Shown piece after piece: positions 1 to 11,352 of a stretch of 64,000 bases of DNA. This DNA comes from Cryptomeria japonica. Its lineage: Eukaryota > Streptophyta > Pinopsida > Cupressales > Cupressaceae. Position 1 is the stretch's first letter; every line of letters starts with the position of its first letter. A model generated the notes under the pieces. It saw nothing but the letters and a program-made list of their open reading frames with translations, was not told the origin of the DNA and did not search any database. The stretch covers positions 508,204,873 to 508,268,872 of the forward strand of contig NC_081415.1 in the NCBI RefSeq assembly GCF_030272615.1, in the 5' to 3' direction. The translations under genes were made by a program, and so were the position numbers.

Positions 1-1
1 G

Positions 2-520
2 TTTGTGGAAGATATGGATTTAACTGAACCTTTAGATCCGGAAGAGCTAAAGAAATTCAAGAAGAATGCTCTCAAAGCAAAGAAGTTTCTTATTGATTCT
101 GTGAAGGATCACCTTGTTCTAGTCATCTCCAAATTGAAGACAGCCCGAGAGATATTCAAACATCTAGAAGGGATATATGAGATCAACAACATCAGCCAAA
201 CACTCACATTGAGGTAGCAACTTCTTCAAGTCAAAATATGCAAAGGAGATTCAATCATGTCCTTCTTCATGAAGATTTCAGAATTGAAGGACCAACTCAG
301 CACCATTTGAAGCGAGGTTGTAGACAAGGATATTGTCATGATTGCGTTGAATGGTCTTCCCGACTCTTGAGATCCCTTCATTAAAAGTATAAGTGGAAGA
401 GTTGAATTCCCTTCCTTTGATCACCTTCAGTTAGATTGTATTCAAGAGGAGTCTCGCCTAGCTGCCAGAGAAATGCATAAAGGCTCTCATGAAGGAGATC
501 AACATGTTTTTGCATCTCAA
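2..520 (+). pseudogene. Copia gag fragment (UBN2-like), decayed
   Basis: The first 70 codons read as the helical middle of a plant Ty1/copia gag: an acidic start, then KAKKFLIDSV, LKTAREIFKHLEGIYE. The same frame continues past a stop at about 215 with FFMKISELKDQL, ALNGLP and QEESRLAAREMHKGSHEG, the usual gag order (UBN2/retrotran_gag family). Stops at about 215, 308 and 368 show it is dead. It ends at about 520, where a module beginning TGGTATCAGAGC starts. No zinc knuckle, protease or RT follows, so only the middle of gag remains. The upstream part lies outside the window. Confidence 0.75.
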
Positions 521-522
521 CA

Positions 523-721
523 TGGTATCAGAGCCAGGTTCAGGCTAGGAGCCCCAAGCACACGAGAGGTGTGGCTTAAGGGGGGGTGTTGGTGTTGGAA
601 ATAAGCCACACCCAGACCGACGATGGACTGGTCCAAGAGGGGTCAATAGCTCAGTGGTAGAGCACTCTAGCAGTGTATGGAAGGTCCTAGGTTCAAGTCT
701 TAGCTGGTCCTTGTCTCAACA
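523..721 (+). repeat. LTR-end module with PBS-like and tRNA-like parts (copy 1)
   Basis: This stretch of about 200 bp recurs, reverse-complemented, in the two LTRs at 51712 and 55575. It starts with TGGTATCAGAGC, identical to the copia primer-binding site complementary to initiator tRNA-Met. A purine run (TTAAGGGGGGG) follows, then TGTTGGTGTTGGAAATAAGCC, a tRNA-like stretch, and the end TCTCAACA. PBS, polypurine run and TG...CA lie within 200 bp, which resembles a TRIM-type mini-element. Here it directly follows gag sequence; no matching 5' LTR half was found, so this is a partial copy. Confidence 0.65.
640..710 (+). other. tRNA-derived sequence with pol III A and B boxes (copy 1)
   Basis: A 71-nt stretch folds by eye as a tRNA. 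The acceptor stem GGGTCAA/CTGGTCC pairs at six of seven positions counting G-U. The D arm is GCTC/GAGC around AGTGGTA (A box TAGCTCAGTGGTAGAGC), and the T arm CTAGG/CTTAG encloses TTCAAGT (B box GGTTCAAGTC). The anticodon arm is poor in this copy. Probably a tRNA-derived promoter module like a SINE head, not a working tRNA gene. Confidence 0.6.
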
Positions 722-1059
722 TTAACACCCCCAGGGGACTGGTTAACGTTTGAGGATATTATGATAGACTTCTCATTATATCCATTTTCTCCTCTATTGG
801 CTAAAAGATCGATTGATTTGTGGCTTCTCTATAAATGTGATTGGTTGTAAAAGATTCAAAACCTTTGAGTAAATCTGTTGCCCTGTGTAGGAATGAATTT
901 AGTCTCCAATTTGGAGTGTAGCTAGATCTAAGAGCATTGATTATAATTGTTGAGTCTTCTTCGATTTGCATCTTTTTGAGTCCAAGTTCCCTACAAATTG
1001 AAAGATCTTCAATAGCAACTTGAATTTTTGTTATTTGTATTCTTTGATAGTGATTTTGC
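722..1059. other. Unassigned spacer, possibly LTR remnant
   Basis: No coding frame is recognised. The stretch has a TATA-like CTATAAATG at about 829 and a T-rich, promoter-like composition that could belong to the LTR of the gag fragment to its left, but no partner copy exists in the window. It ends at the LINE 3' truncation point. Confidence 0.3.
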
Positions 1060-2171
1060 TTGTTTGGCTACAATTAGACCATCTGAGGAGTGAATAATAC
1101 AATGTTCACCTGAGACCCTTGGATTTCCTCTGGAAGCCCCATCAAAATTCAATTTATACCAACCTTTGGTGGGGACCATTCTAGCTTCTTTCTTAAATTT
1201 GTTGACTCTTCAACCCCCTTCCCAATAGAGGGAGGAATCTTCAAACCATACCAGTTTGCTCTCATCTTGCCATCCCAACAAGAAATTTGAGTATTTCTTG
1301 AAAATTGGGTTAAGAAACCACTATTTACTACCTCCACAATGACAACTTCCAATTTGTTAATTATGGTTTCCCATGGTAATTTGTCCCCTCTAAAAATTCT
1401 TCCATTCCTTTCCTTCCAGATTTCCCAAATAGTTATTGAAGGGGAAGAAATCCATAGTGAATGGAATAGACTTGAAGAGTAAAGATTAGGCCAGCTTTTG
1501 AAAAGACTCAAGATGTCATTTGGTAAAGCAGAAAACCGCCCTAATTTAGCAAAAAGCCATTGCCAACACTTCGAGGCAAAGAGACATGATAGAAGGATAT
1601 GATTGATAGATTCTTCCTCCAACTCACGTAAAACACATTTTGAAGGCTCTGAGAACCCAATCTTTTTGAACCACTCTACTGTTAGGATTCTACCCTATAA
1701 TGCTGCCCATGCAAAATACCCAACTTTAGGAAGACATCTTTTATCCCAACATAGAGAAACAGGCATCTCAGTTCTTTCAAAATGCTTCTTTTGGATTATT
1801 CCTTTGTAGCCATCCCTTGAATTGTAATTCCTTGTATTTGTCCCTAGACAAATGATAACATTCGAGCCGACTTTGATTACTAAAGATCTATGCTTTAGGA
1901 TATCCTTAAGGGCATTAATTTCATCCTCATCTATTGGTAATTCTTCAAAGTTTTTCCATTTCCAACCTAAGGATAGATTCTCCACATCCTTTTGAATATA
2001 GTCTTTGGCAAAGAGACCCCACCTATTTTCAGCAATAGTTTTAAGGTTGATTTGACCCATCTTTGAGTCTAAAGTTGAATAACCTCCCCAAGAATCTGAC
2101 CCAAATATAGCTTTTCCCCCATCTTTCACATTCCATGAAATATTTTCTAATATGATATTTCTGCAACTCAA
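1060..2171 (-). pseudogene. LINE ORF2 C-terminus: zf-RVT and start of RNase H
   Basis: Minus-strand translation gives SLCWDKRCLPKVGYFAWAA, then EEESINHILLSCLFASKCW and a conserved Trp pattern (WLFAKLG), the plant LINE zinc-binding domain zf-RVT, whose Cys/His residues follow the RT. After WSPPKVG the frame continues into NFDGASRGNP at about 1150-1120, the opening motif of the plant RNase H (RVT_3) domain with its first catalytic Asp. The RNase H is lost after about 30 residues. Two ORFs (2171-1695 and 1622-1149) are separated by a frameshift. Product would act in reverse transcription; not functional here. Confidence 0.8.
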
Positions 2172-2199
2172 GATAAAGTTACAAACCCTTGATCCTTTT

Positions 2200-4130
2200 G
2201 GAGGGTTAGAGTTCTAAAATTTCCTTGTTTACTCATATCATCCAAATATTTTCTTTTGAGAATTCTAACTCATTTCCAATTAGGATTGTTGTAAATTTTC
2301 CAAATTAGCTTCACTCCTAAAGCTTTATTATGGCATAATTGTTTTCTCAAACCAATCCCCCCCACAACATTTGGGTTTGCAAACTTTATCCGATGCTATC
2401 AAAGCCAATTTCCTTTTTTCGACCATTCCTTGCCAAAAGAAGGATCTCATTTTCATTACTAGTTTTGTGTTCTATCCAATTGAATAGCCAAGAGGATTGT
2501 CTTCAACATGACAATTCTACTTGCCCAAGAGAGCCATTTTGATTTTCAGTACAACATTTTCTTGTCCACCCTTAAACCCATCGCATCCCATACTTTGGAT
2601 GTTCTGATACCTTTGTCTAATAAGGGTAAACCTAGGTAGATGCAAGGAAGTTTCCCTTCTTTAAAATTGAGGAGAGCAAGGATTTGGGCCTCTATATCTT
2701 TTTTTACATTGAAGAAGAAAATCTCTGACTTTGCTTTGTTTACGAATTGCCTTGAAGATAAGCATATATCCTCAGAATTTTCTTGAAATAGATTGCTTCT
2801 CTTCTTTCCACTTTACCAAACAACATTTTATTATCTGCAAATTGTTGATGAGTAACTGCCTCTACTGCATTGGTAATCCTTATACCTCTAATCAATCCTT
2901 CCTTCTAGTATTTGAGAAAATATCTGCCCAGAGATTCAACAAGGATGATGAAGAGGAAGGGTGAGATTGGATCTCCTTGCCAAATTCCTTTAGATGATTC
3001 AAAGAAGCCTTGAGGAGAACCATTAATTAAGACTAAAAACCGTGGAGTAGAGATATAGTAAAAAATTAAATTGATCCACTGTTTCAAGAATCCAAAGGCC
3101 TCTAAATATTTGCATAAGAACCTCCTATCTACTTTGTCATATGCTTTACTGATATCTAGTTAGATCAACATACTAGGATGTTTGTTGTTTTGAAAAGAAT
3201 GAAATGCTTCTTGGGCTATGATGACTCCATCCAGAATGGATCTCTCTAGGACAAAACTAGTTTGATCTTCTGAGATTATTAAAGCTAAGACCATCTTTAG
3301 TCTGTTTGCTAGAACTTTTGAAAGGATCTTATAGATGGTATTGCAGAGGGAAATAGGTCTAAAGTCCTCAAATTTTGAGCACTTATCTTTCTTCGAGACT
3401 AATATAATGAAAGTGTTATTGATCTCTTTCAGAACCTGCTTGAATTTCTAGCTGCCTCTAGGGTTATAGTAAGCTTATTTCCTAAGATAGGCCAACATTA
3501 TTGGAAGAAACATGTTGGAAATCTGTCTAGACCTGAACATTTGTCTAGGTGAAGTTGTTTTATAACTTTCTCTACTTCTTGATAAGATTTTTTTTTGGTT
3601 TAAATTTGAGTTATCTTATTCTGATATGATAATTGGGATGTTTCTCAATAATTCCTTTTGAGACTCTAAATCCGATCCTTCCCAATTATTAATAATGTTT
3701 GAAAAGAAAACCATTAATTTTTTTAAAAATTTCTTTCGAATCTTCAATCATATTGTCGTGTTCATCTTTAATTCTCAGAATTTTATTAAAGGCTCTCCTC
3801 TATTTAGTGCTATTATGAAAGAATTTAGAATTTGTCACCTTCTGAGAGCCAAACATTTCTTGATTTTTTCCTCCAACATATTTCCTCCTTTGCTAGAATT
3901 TCTTCATGGAGCTGAAGCAATTCCTTCTTCAAGAATCTTTCTTGATCCATACTAAAATTTAATACCTCTGAATTCAATTTCTCTATTTCTCTTTGAACTC
4001 TGAGCTTTTCATGAAATAGGTTTAAAACTTTCTCCATTGTAGGTGAGAAGGTTTTGTTTAATCTTCTTCTTTTTTGATATAAAGCAAAAGAGCTTGGAAC
4101 CTTAAAATATCTCTTCATTCCAACATTTAT
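2200..4130 (-). pseudogene. LINE ORF2 linker and reverse transcriptase domain
   Basis: Key RT blocks are visible on the minus strand. Linker: EEICWRKKSRNVWLSEGDKF (about 3890-3825), like the EEI.W.QKSR..WL.EGD signature before plant LINE RTs. Then LERSILDGVIIAQEAFHSF and LDISKAYDKVDR (about 3260-3130), GIWQGDPISPFLF (about 2990-2950), and QQFADNKM at about 2850-2825. The catalytic FADD has become FADN (second Asp codon changed), and stops interrupt several blocks, so the enzyme is dead. The region from 3400 to 3800 is frame-broken but continuous with the domain. Confidence 0.85.
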
Positions 4131-5545
4131 CCATCTGATTCATAGATCAAAGGGTGGATTTAATGACTCAACTCAACAAACAAACTTAGAGTGCAAGATC
4201 ACAAGGCATGACTCATTCTCTAATTCAATGATCCATTCACTAGGCAACCCAATCTTAACCCAATTTACACGAAACAAAAACTCCCAAAATGAACTGAGAA
4301 CCTTTGGTCAGGCTTCTAAAATGTTTTTAGGCACCATGATCTACCCACTTGAGCAATGGTTCAGCCCCAGGTCATCCCCTTATGTGGTTTGCTTCACAAT
4401 GGTTTATGTTCGTACTAGCCCTCCTTTTTAGGATAGTCATAAATATATTTTGATATAGAGTAGATATAAATACCATAAAATGATTTTTGGATACCCTTTT
4501 TGGATTTCTAAAACATATCTCAAAATGAGCCTAGGGTGTTTTGGAGAGTATGCAACAAAAATTAACTTTTATCGCTTCTCTAGAACCCAAATTAGCCGTA
4601 TTTTACAAAGAAAGTACCTTATTTTTACACTCCACAACTCAAAAAATGATATGGATAGGTGTCACACAACCCCAAACAACCAATCCAATAGGTTTCGGGT
4701 TCCTCAACAATTAGATTTAACACAGGTTTACTCAAACCCACACTTCCTTGGCCTAACACATAGAGATGTTAGGCATTCATTGCTTCGAAGATGCATCCAA
4801 CCTTGGTCCTTGCAAAAATTAAAAAAAAAACCATCTCTACAAGACCTATCCCTACCATTACACCAATTTTTATGAATATCCCTCAGTGGAATAGAGAGAT
4901 TTTTACATTTCTTTGATCAATCCCTTGGAAGTAGGGTTTTAGGACAAATTTTAGAAAAATGTTGACAAAATACTCAAATCTTAATGAAATCTTATAAAAT
5001 TGGTGTCCTTAGAAAGGTTATTCAACCAAATTTCAGAGGGAACTAGTCTCACATCCCGATTCAATCATACAAGAGAGTTATGAATGTTATAGCAGGAAAA
5101 AACACATAAAAATCTAGAAATAAGGCTTTAGATTTGTATTATTCTTCTTCTATTCGACCAAAAACTCATCAATCCCCATGCCTCGACCCAAAAGAGGCTT
5201 TTTAGACTTTTTTTCAACCATTTCCAATTTTACCTAACTGATTTTTGAATAGGTGACCATTGGTTACAAAGAAATGCTCAGTAATATGGTGATTTTGTGA
5301 AAGTTGCATAACAACTTTTGGAAAAAGTTGACAACTTTGTTCAAACTCAACAAAATGACTCAAAACCACCTATACTCACCCTAGACATGTTAAAATAGAA
5401 TTAAAAGGAGTTATTACATCAATTCCATCCATTTGGATTACTTTGACCATGGTTGACCACATTTGGCCCATGTTGGTCTACATATGATGATTGGCTTAAA
5501 AGCCTTACAAATTGAATTGTATGACCTTGCAAATGAAATTGTATG
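4131..5545. mobile_element. About 1.4-kb insertion between LINE endonuclease and RT
   Basis: The LINE reading stops near 5550 (end of the endonuclease/linker) and resumes near 4130. The stretch between does not translate as LINE protein in any frame. It has no recognisable coding domain, and its length and composition resemble a solo LTR. Clear TG...CA ends and a target duplication were not found, so type and borders are uncertain. A short repeat (TACAAATTGAATTGTATGAC and a variant) sits at its right edge, 5507-5545. Confidence 0.4.
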
Positions 5546-5549
5546 TATT

Positions 5550-6435
5550 CCTATTGGTTCTTAGGACCTTATTATTATTCCACAAGACAAATTTAAAGAA
5601 ACCATTACAATAAAGCCTTCATCAGGCATAAGAGTGAGTAGGTGCTCCTGCACCACCATCAAAGAAACAAATTTCTGATCCCTCATCCACATTTTTTCAA
5701 ATTTAAAGGGGCAATTGATGGGCTTCTTTTCTCTGGTAATAAATAACTGAATTAGATTGTGATTTGATCCAGGAACTGACATTATAGATGTTTTTAGTTG
5801 AAAAGATAATTTGGAAAGATCCCCTTTAAAAAAGATATGTCTAATTTCTCCACTATATAATTAAAACCCAATCTTCTGTTGTTCCATGTAAATACCCCAT
5901 TGTTAGTAACTATTTCTAGTAAATTATTCTTGACAACCTAATCTCTAAAGTCAATTTGGGACTAACAATCCTTCTGAATTCCTCCATATTTCTATGAGAG
6001 ATGAAGAATCACATTGAAATCCCCTACTAGCACCACAATTTGTTGAAGATTACTTTGCACATGTCTTTCTAAATCTTTCCATAAAGCCAGTTTCATGTTG
6101 TTTTGAATTGGTCCATAAATATTGAAGATTGAAATCTTGATGTCTTCCTGAAAGTTTGAGAGTAACTGCATTATCCAATTTTTATCTGATGATTGATGCA
6201 AGTATGATATTTTCCTTAGGTTTCATAGTATGGCCAACCCAACAACAACCCCTATTGCCTCTACCACTTCCACTTCCCAGTAGTCCAATTTCTTAGTGAA
6301 AGAAAACATTTGATCTTTATTCAGTTTGGTTTTCTGAAGCAAGACTACCTTTGGTTTGGACATTTTTATACGTCTGACCAAATGTTGCTTTGTGGAGGCA
6401 TTCATGCCCTTGACATTCCATGATATTATTTTCAT
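5550..6435 (-). pseudogene. LINE ORF2 N-terminal APE-like endonuclease
   Basis: The minus-strand start MKIISWNVKGMN at 6435 is the usual opening of plant LINE ORF2 (ISWNVRGLN, with a metal-site Asn). The expected QETK motif reads LLQKTKLN, so the catalytic Glu is Lys. Further on, FNIYGP and VVLVGDFNVIL (about 6140-6000) give the GDFN motif, and VPGSNHNLIQL (about 5775-5750) is the SDHNPI-type C-terminal motif with Asp replaced by Asn. Then comes PFKFEKMWMRD, typical of the endonuclease/RT linker. Three ORFs in shifted frames; inactive. Confidence 0.85.
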
Positions 6436-6639
6436 AATTCCAGAGATGGCGATTCCCCTTTCCTTTTCTCCAAAGGTCTGCTATTTTTTGCTGATTTTTA
6501 TCTTCCCCATCTAAAGATCTTAGGACTCCAAAGGATTTCCTACCTATTTTTCCCTATGGAGATTGTCCACACTCTGGTTTTTGTTTTACAGAAGGCTGCT
6601 CTAAGATACCAAATAACTCCTTTTCCTTTAGGAATTTAT

Positions 6640-8880
6640 TTATCTACACTGTTTCAATATTATTTATAATTGGAACATTCTCTTCCTCTACAGAATCATC
6701 CATATACAATATTTTTTTAATTATTTCTTGTTTTTGTGACCAAGAATCTTCCGATTCACCAGTCTGAGGCGATGAGATACCTAAGAAGTCACAAACTACT
6801 GCCAATTCTTTAGTTAGAGGAGGGGTATGATCCTTAACTTCAAATTTTGGGGTAGGAGAGGGGCACTGCAATGGAGAATGAGCTTCAAGGGTATGGGAGA
6901 ACTCTGAAAAAAAGCAGGCCAACCTAACAAAGTCTGAAATATGAATTGCAGGGATGGTTTATAGTTTCTTTGAAGGCATAAATTGGGGAACCTTTCAATT
7001 TTCATTTCCCCATCAGTCTCAAAGATCTTTTTTCCATTTTCAAGCTTAAGATCTCTGAAGGAAATTGTTTGCGCCCCCTTTTAGACTTTTCTCTCAAGTG
7101 CTTGGAGCTACCCTGAGGCCTTCCTCTTTTTGATCTTCGTGGGGTGCAAAACTCTGGGAAACCTTGGGTGGATGTTAATCTCAAATTCTTGGGAGATAAT
7201 AGGATGGATTGCTGAGCTCTGTGGACTATCTTTATCCAAATCTATCCTTTGTAGAGGGATATTCTTTTTAAGTGAAAAGGGGTGCATGTTAATCTTAGAT
7301 TCTTGGGAGATAATAGGAGGAATTGCTGAACTCTTTGGACTATCTTTATCCAAATATATCCTTAGCAGAGGGATATTATTTTTCACTTAAAAGAGGTGCT
7401 AGATAAAGAAGGAGATTAGTCTTCCCACTTCTTCATTGTTTATTCTATGTGAGGGCTCTCCACCATTTTTAAATTGATTCAATCTTGAGACTGGGAAAAA
7501 CTCATTCAAGTCTAATATGCTTATTTCCTCATTCAATTCAGCAAACTGAGTATCAGAGAACTCCATTATTCAAGGATTTAAATGAAAATATTTTTGTATG
7601 TGGTTCCAGTTCTAACTAAAAGTGCCATATAGAAGGCAACTAACATTTTCACCACATTTAACCACCAAACCTCCAAAGCTGGAACTGGGGATGAAACAAA
7701 GTTTTCTAGCTGCCTAAGATTAAATAAAAAGCAAGGGGGATCAAAAGTCTTGGTGTTTCTCTGCATTAGTAATAGAGGCCCTTTGTTATTTTGTGGAACT
7801 TCACTGTACTCAATCTGAGGAGAAAAATTATGAGTTTCCCTAATATCCTCCTTATTTATCTCAAGGTCTTTATTTATAACTTGGTCTGTTATTTCCTCAA
7901 TGATCTTATCCTTAATATCCACCATCCACTCCTGAAACAAGCTTTCCAAATCCTGAAGAGAAACATTCCATCCATGAGAGCCTATATTACCCACAATAAC
8001 TTCATTTTCCAAGAATTGTTGATCGCAAGAAGGAATCTCCAGAAAGAGGTATGAAATTAAAGGCCTATCTTCAGAGAAGAAACAAGGGGAGGAGAAACCA
8101 TTGTGCTCAATGCTTGAGACAGAGGATGCAAAATTCTGAATAGGCTTAGAGTCTGGACAAGAGGAAGAGCAATGGTCTGTGAGATGATAGTTCTCACAAA
8201 CCAAGTTTGGTTCTTCAAAAAACACCTTTTGGGAACAACAATCATTTTTAGAGGAGATTTTAAAATGGGAAGGAAGACTCTTAGTTGTGTCCATGAGAAA
8301 ACAAATTCTAATTGGGAGATTAAGATTTTCAAAGAAATTTAAACCTTGTTTGAGAAAGATGTTGAATGAGTTTCCTAAGATCTCTAAGATCTCCAGTTCT
8401 CTATTTTCTAGAGGAAGATGTTGGAGATGAATCCAAAAAGGAACAAACTTAATATAATTAGAGAAAGGGTTAAAATTGGGATTCCATATTTGCATATACA
8501 AACCAAATGAATTATTGCTCAGTGACTTAATTAAACTAGATGAATTATAGCTCATTTACTCCTTCCCAATATTTAGAAACCCATTGAAATAAATGTTTTT
8601 TTTCAATAGATCTTTTCCAAAACTTATAGATTATAGCCTTTTGTTAGAATTATTCAATCTCAGGGGAGAGGGTACTCTTTGAGAGGGTGACTTTCACCAT
8701 CGGTTCCTTGACTCTCCTTTGTCGAATTGAATCCAAAACTTCGTCCTTACCCTCAGTTTCTATTTTTATTTTTGAAGATGAAACCTCACATAATTTATCT
8801 TCCAAACTTAGTCCTTTTTTCCTCTGATTTGATCTCTCCTTCTTGGCATGTAATATGTTTTCCCCTCTTTGCAGCACCAA
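6640..8880 (-). pseudogene. LINE ORF1 (nucleic-acid-binding protein), decayed
   Basis: Upstream of ORF2 lie several minus-strand ORFs that form one broken ORF1. The N-terminal piece (8880-8650) is basic and acidic. The largest piece (8555-7578, 325 codons) has FVPFWIHLQHLPLENRELE and GLNFFENLNLPIRICF, like the DUF4283-type RNA-binding domain of plant LINE ORF1, followed by a decayed zinc-knuckle region (VCENYHLTDHCSSSCP) at about 8200-8155. The C-terminal part (about 7390-6640) is low complexity and holds a tandem duplication. Assignment rests on position and these motifs. Confidence 0.65.
7172..7399. repeat. 114-bp tandem duplication in LINE ORF1
   Basis: Two adjacent units, 7172-7285 and 7286-7399, are clearly alike by eye (both contain TTCTTGGGAGATAATAGGA and GACTATCTTTATCCAAAT). 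The period of 114 bp equals 38 codons, so the duplication kept the minus-strand frame: LDKDSPKSSAI and LDKDSPQSSAI appear in turn. Confidence 0.85.
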
Positions 8881-8898
8881 AAGAATTCAGGTCATAAC

Positions 8899-10209
8899 TG
8901 TTATCACCTAGATTTGCACCCTGTCAAGTAAACTCAATAATCTAGTGATACATGGGAACATTCACAAGATGTGGGTAACCTGCAATGAGAATGAACCTCC
9001 AAAGAAGGTCGACACCTAGAAGCTATTTAAAACTAATCTTTGCTGAGGAAATTGTAAGAAGGAGAACATGAAACTGAAACTCTAAACCTAAGGTGATACA
9101 CCAAACTGATAATTCTAAATTTGGACAACTGACTAACACACAGAATAACCAATAAGACAATGGTTTTGTTGCACAACTCAGTGATTCATAATATTTGCAT
9201 CAACAATTTATAAGAAGGCTAAATAATCACAATCCTAAGGGGAAAAAGACTCTTTCTCACAACTTAAGACTGATTTGATAATTGACATAACTTACAACCT
9301 GCAAATATGTATGTATTTTTGTATAAAGTTGTTAATATAAGACACAATTACAAGGATAAGAAACATCACATGAAATTGCATCAACACTAAGCATACAATA
9401 TCATAAAAATGAGAAGGCATAAACTTCTTATTATTGATTAAAAGGTGTTACAATGTTGGATCAATCTCTGAAAATGAGTTACAAACTCTTCACTTTTGCA
9501 AAAAGAACTCTGAAAATTACAAGTTGCAAGAAGAATGACCAGTCAGAACTAACTCCAACAACTTGAAGATATTTATGATTTCCCAGAGCAGTTGTATGAA
9601 AACAAGACTCTACCTCTTTTGGTCGTGCATACTTAAAAAGCTTATATTTTAGGTCCTTAAACAACTCTGAAAAGGCACGTGCTTGAGAAAAAAGTCAAGC
9701 CTTATCATCCTTTATCATAAAGGCTCTTAAAATGTATTAAATGGTCCCTAAATAACTCAAACAAGACATATATCCCCTCCACATGTTTGCCCACCTATAC
9801 AACTACCCCTATATACGTGACTCTCCCTTATACATGTAATAATATCTCTTCCCTTATCAATAAATGTAAATAAGAAAAATATCTAATAATTGATTTATTA
9901 ATTATCACTTTAATAAATATCTTTCTTATTTCATTTATACTTAAGTCCATGTTATTATTTGCTTCATAATTATATATATTATGTGATTTATAATTTATCA
10001 CTTAATAAATAATTATATTGATTATGTTCATTAAGTGATAAATTATAAATCACTTAATAAATATTATACATTCAAGAAAGAGATGCAAAGTGAAACATTC
10101 GATCACTTGACTTGGTTGAATTGCAAAAACAAAACACAAAGGCAAAATTCCTAGACTTGGTCGAATACTTTAGGGTAAATGAAACCCTAACACAAGGCAA
10201 GACCATTCA
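8899..10209 (-). mobile_element. Family X LTR, minus orientation
   Basis: On the minus strand this starts TGAATGG (10209) and ends GGTGATAACA (8899). The 3' part (8899 to about 9380) matches, reverse-complemented, the split LTR at 51581-51711 plus 56134-56508, which is followed by a primer-binding site; that fixes the LTR end. The start is supported by the right arm of the palindrome, where TGAATGG at 15343 directly follows the purine run AAGAGGAAA. It contains long AT-rich inverted motifs (ATTAAGTGATAAATTATAAA, about 9990-10070). Next to 8899 lies LINE ORF1 sequence, so this element truncates the LINE. Confidence 0.7.
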
Positions 10210-11068
10210 TTTGACACATTTTTACTTTGCTCTATTTGATGCTCAAGGTGCCACCATGGTGCATTTCACATCCTGAGGGTTCGAATGGAAGTCTTTTGGA
10301 AGAATTTGCAGGCATCGAAAATAGGCAAGTCAGGTCTGGTAAATTCTTTGTATTTCCTATGTTTAAAAAACATTTCGATCTTTGCACGATTTAATTTAAG
10401 GGCATATTTTGATGGTTTTCTGGGGGCTGCTATTTATCAGCTTCGAACTTCATTTTGGCGCCATGAAATAGGCCATGACTTGCAAACTCTTTGTGTATAT
10501 GCTCATTTTGAGTTTTAACAAAAAGAAGGGAAAATTTTGTGGTTCGTATTTCATGCAGATTTGTCATTTGCTTTTTGACTGCTCCTTGATGCCATCATAC
10601 TTGGAAGTCTGGTGGGTTTTCTGGAAGAGTTTGAAGGCAATACTTAGGCCACCATGACAAGCTTTATCACTTGTGAATGCAAACATTTGTTTCAACTCCA
10701 TCTCCAACTTTGAAAGTTACCAGTTGCAACATTATTCTCTATTCATTTGATGAATGATGTTGTAGCTCCTTTTGATGATCAAATCTTAGAAAGATTTTGC
10801 GAGTTTGAATTCATTATGTAGGCCACAACTGGTAAACTTTGTATATTATTACTTGTTTCAATCTTGATGCTGCATTCTAAGGACATAAGGCAAACCATGG
10901 TTTGAAACCCTTACAACTTATCTCTGATTTAGAAGGAACCTTACAGGCTCGACAGTGAATTCTCATTATCCTCTTTGTTTGTATTGAAGGCACTGTGATA
11001 ATGTAGGGGTTGAAACCACATATTTCTATTGTCACAGAGCATACATTGTGCAGGTTGTGGCTTGATCT

Positions 11069-11352
11069 AAGTTTCATTGTTGGCTGCACTTTGCATTATT
11101 CTTTTTGTGCATGGTGAATATCCCCTGCAACTGTTCATTGACATCATGTGACCTCTATCTCTTATTTGTTGTCACTGCCATGGAATATCTCTTATGTGAC
11201 ATCTATCTCTAAGTTTCATTGTTGGCTACACTTTGCATTATTCTTTTTGTGCATGGTGAATATCCCTTGCAACTGTTCATTGACAACATGTGACCTCTAT
11301 CTCTTATTTGCTGTCACTGTCATGGATTGGTTCAATAGGACTATGTTAGGCC
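11069..11352. repeat. 142-bp tandem duplication in left palindrome arm
   Basis: AAGTTTCATTGTTGGCT occurs at 11069 and 11211, and both are followed by the same block (CACTTTGCATTATTCTTTTT, then GTGCATGGTGAATATCCC and ATGTGACCTCTATCTC). This gives two adjacent units with a period of 142 bp. Confidence 0.85.

Larger units (their letters stand above)
1060..8890 (-). mobile_element. L1-like non-LTR retrotransposon (LINE), decayed
   Basis: Read on the minus strand, this holds the standard order of a plant L1-like element: ORF1 (about 8880-6640), then ORF2 with APE-type endonuclease (6435-5550), linker and reverse transcriptase (about 4130-2200), zf-RVT (about 2170-1150) and the start of RNase H (1145-1060). 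It is cut in the RNase H, so no poly(A) tail is seen, and cut at the 5' end by an LTR starting at 8899. Many stops and frameshifts, plus a 1.4-kb insertion between endonuclease and RT, show that it is old. Confidence 0.85.

Noticed and set aside
640-710. Functional tRNA gene.
   Set aside because: Weak anticodon arm here, missing U33 in the other copies, and strict association with an LTR module argue for a tRNA-derived promoter, not a decoding tRNA.
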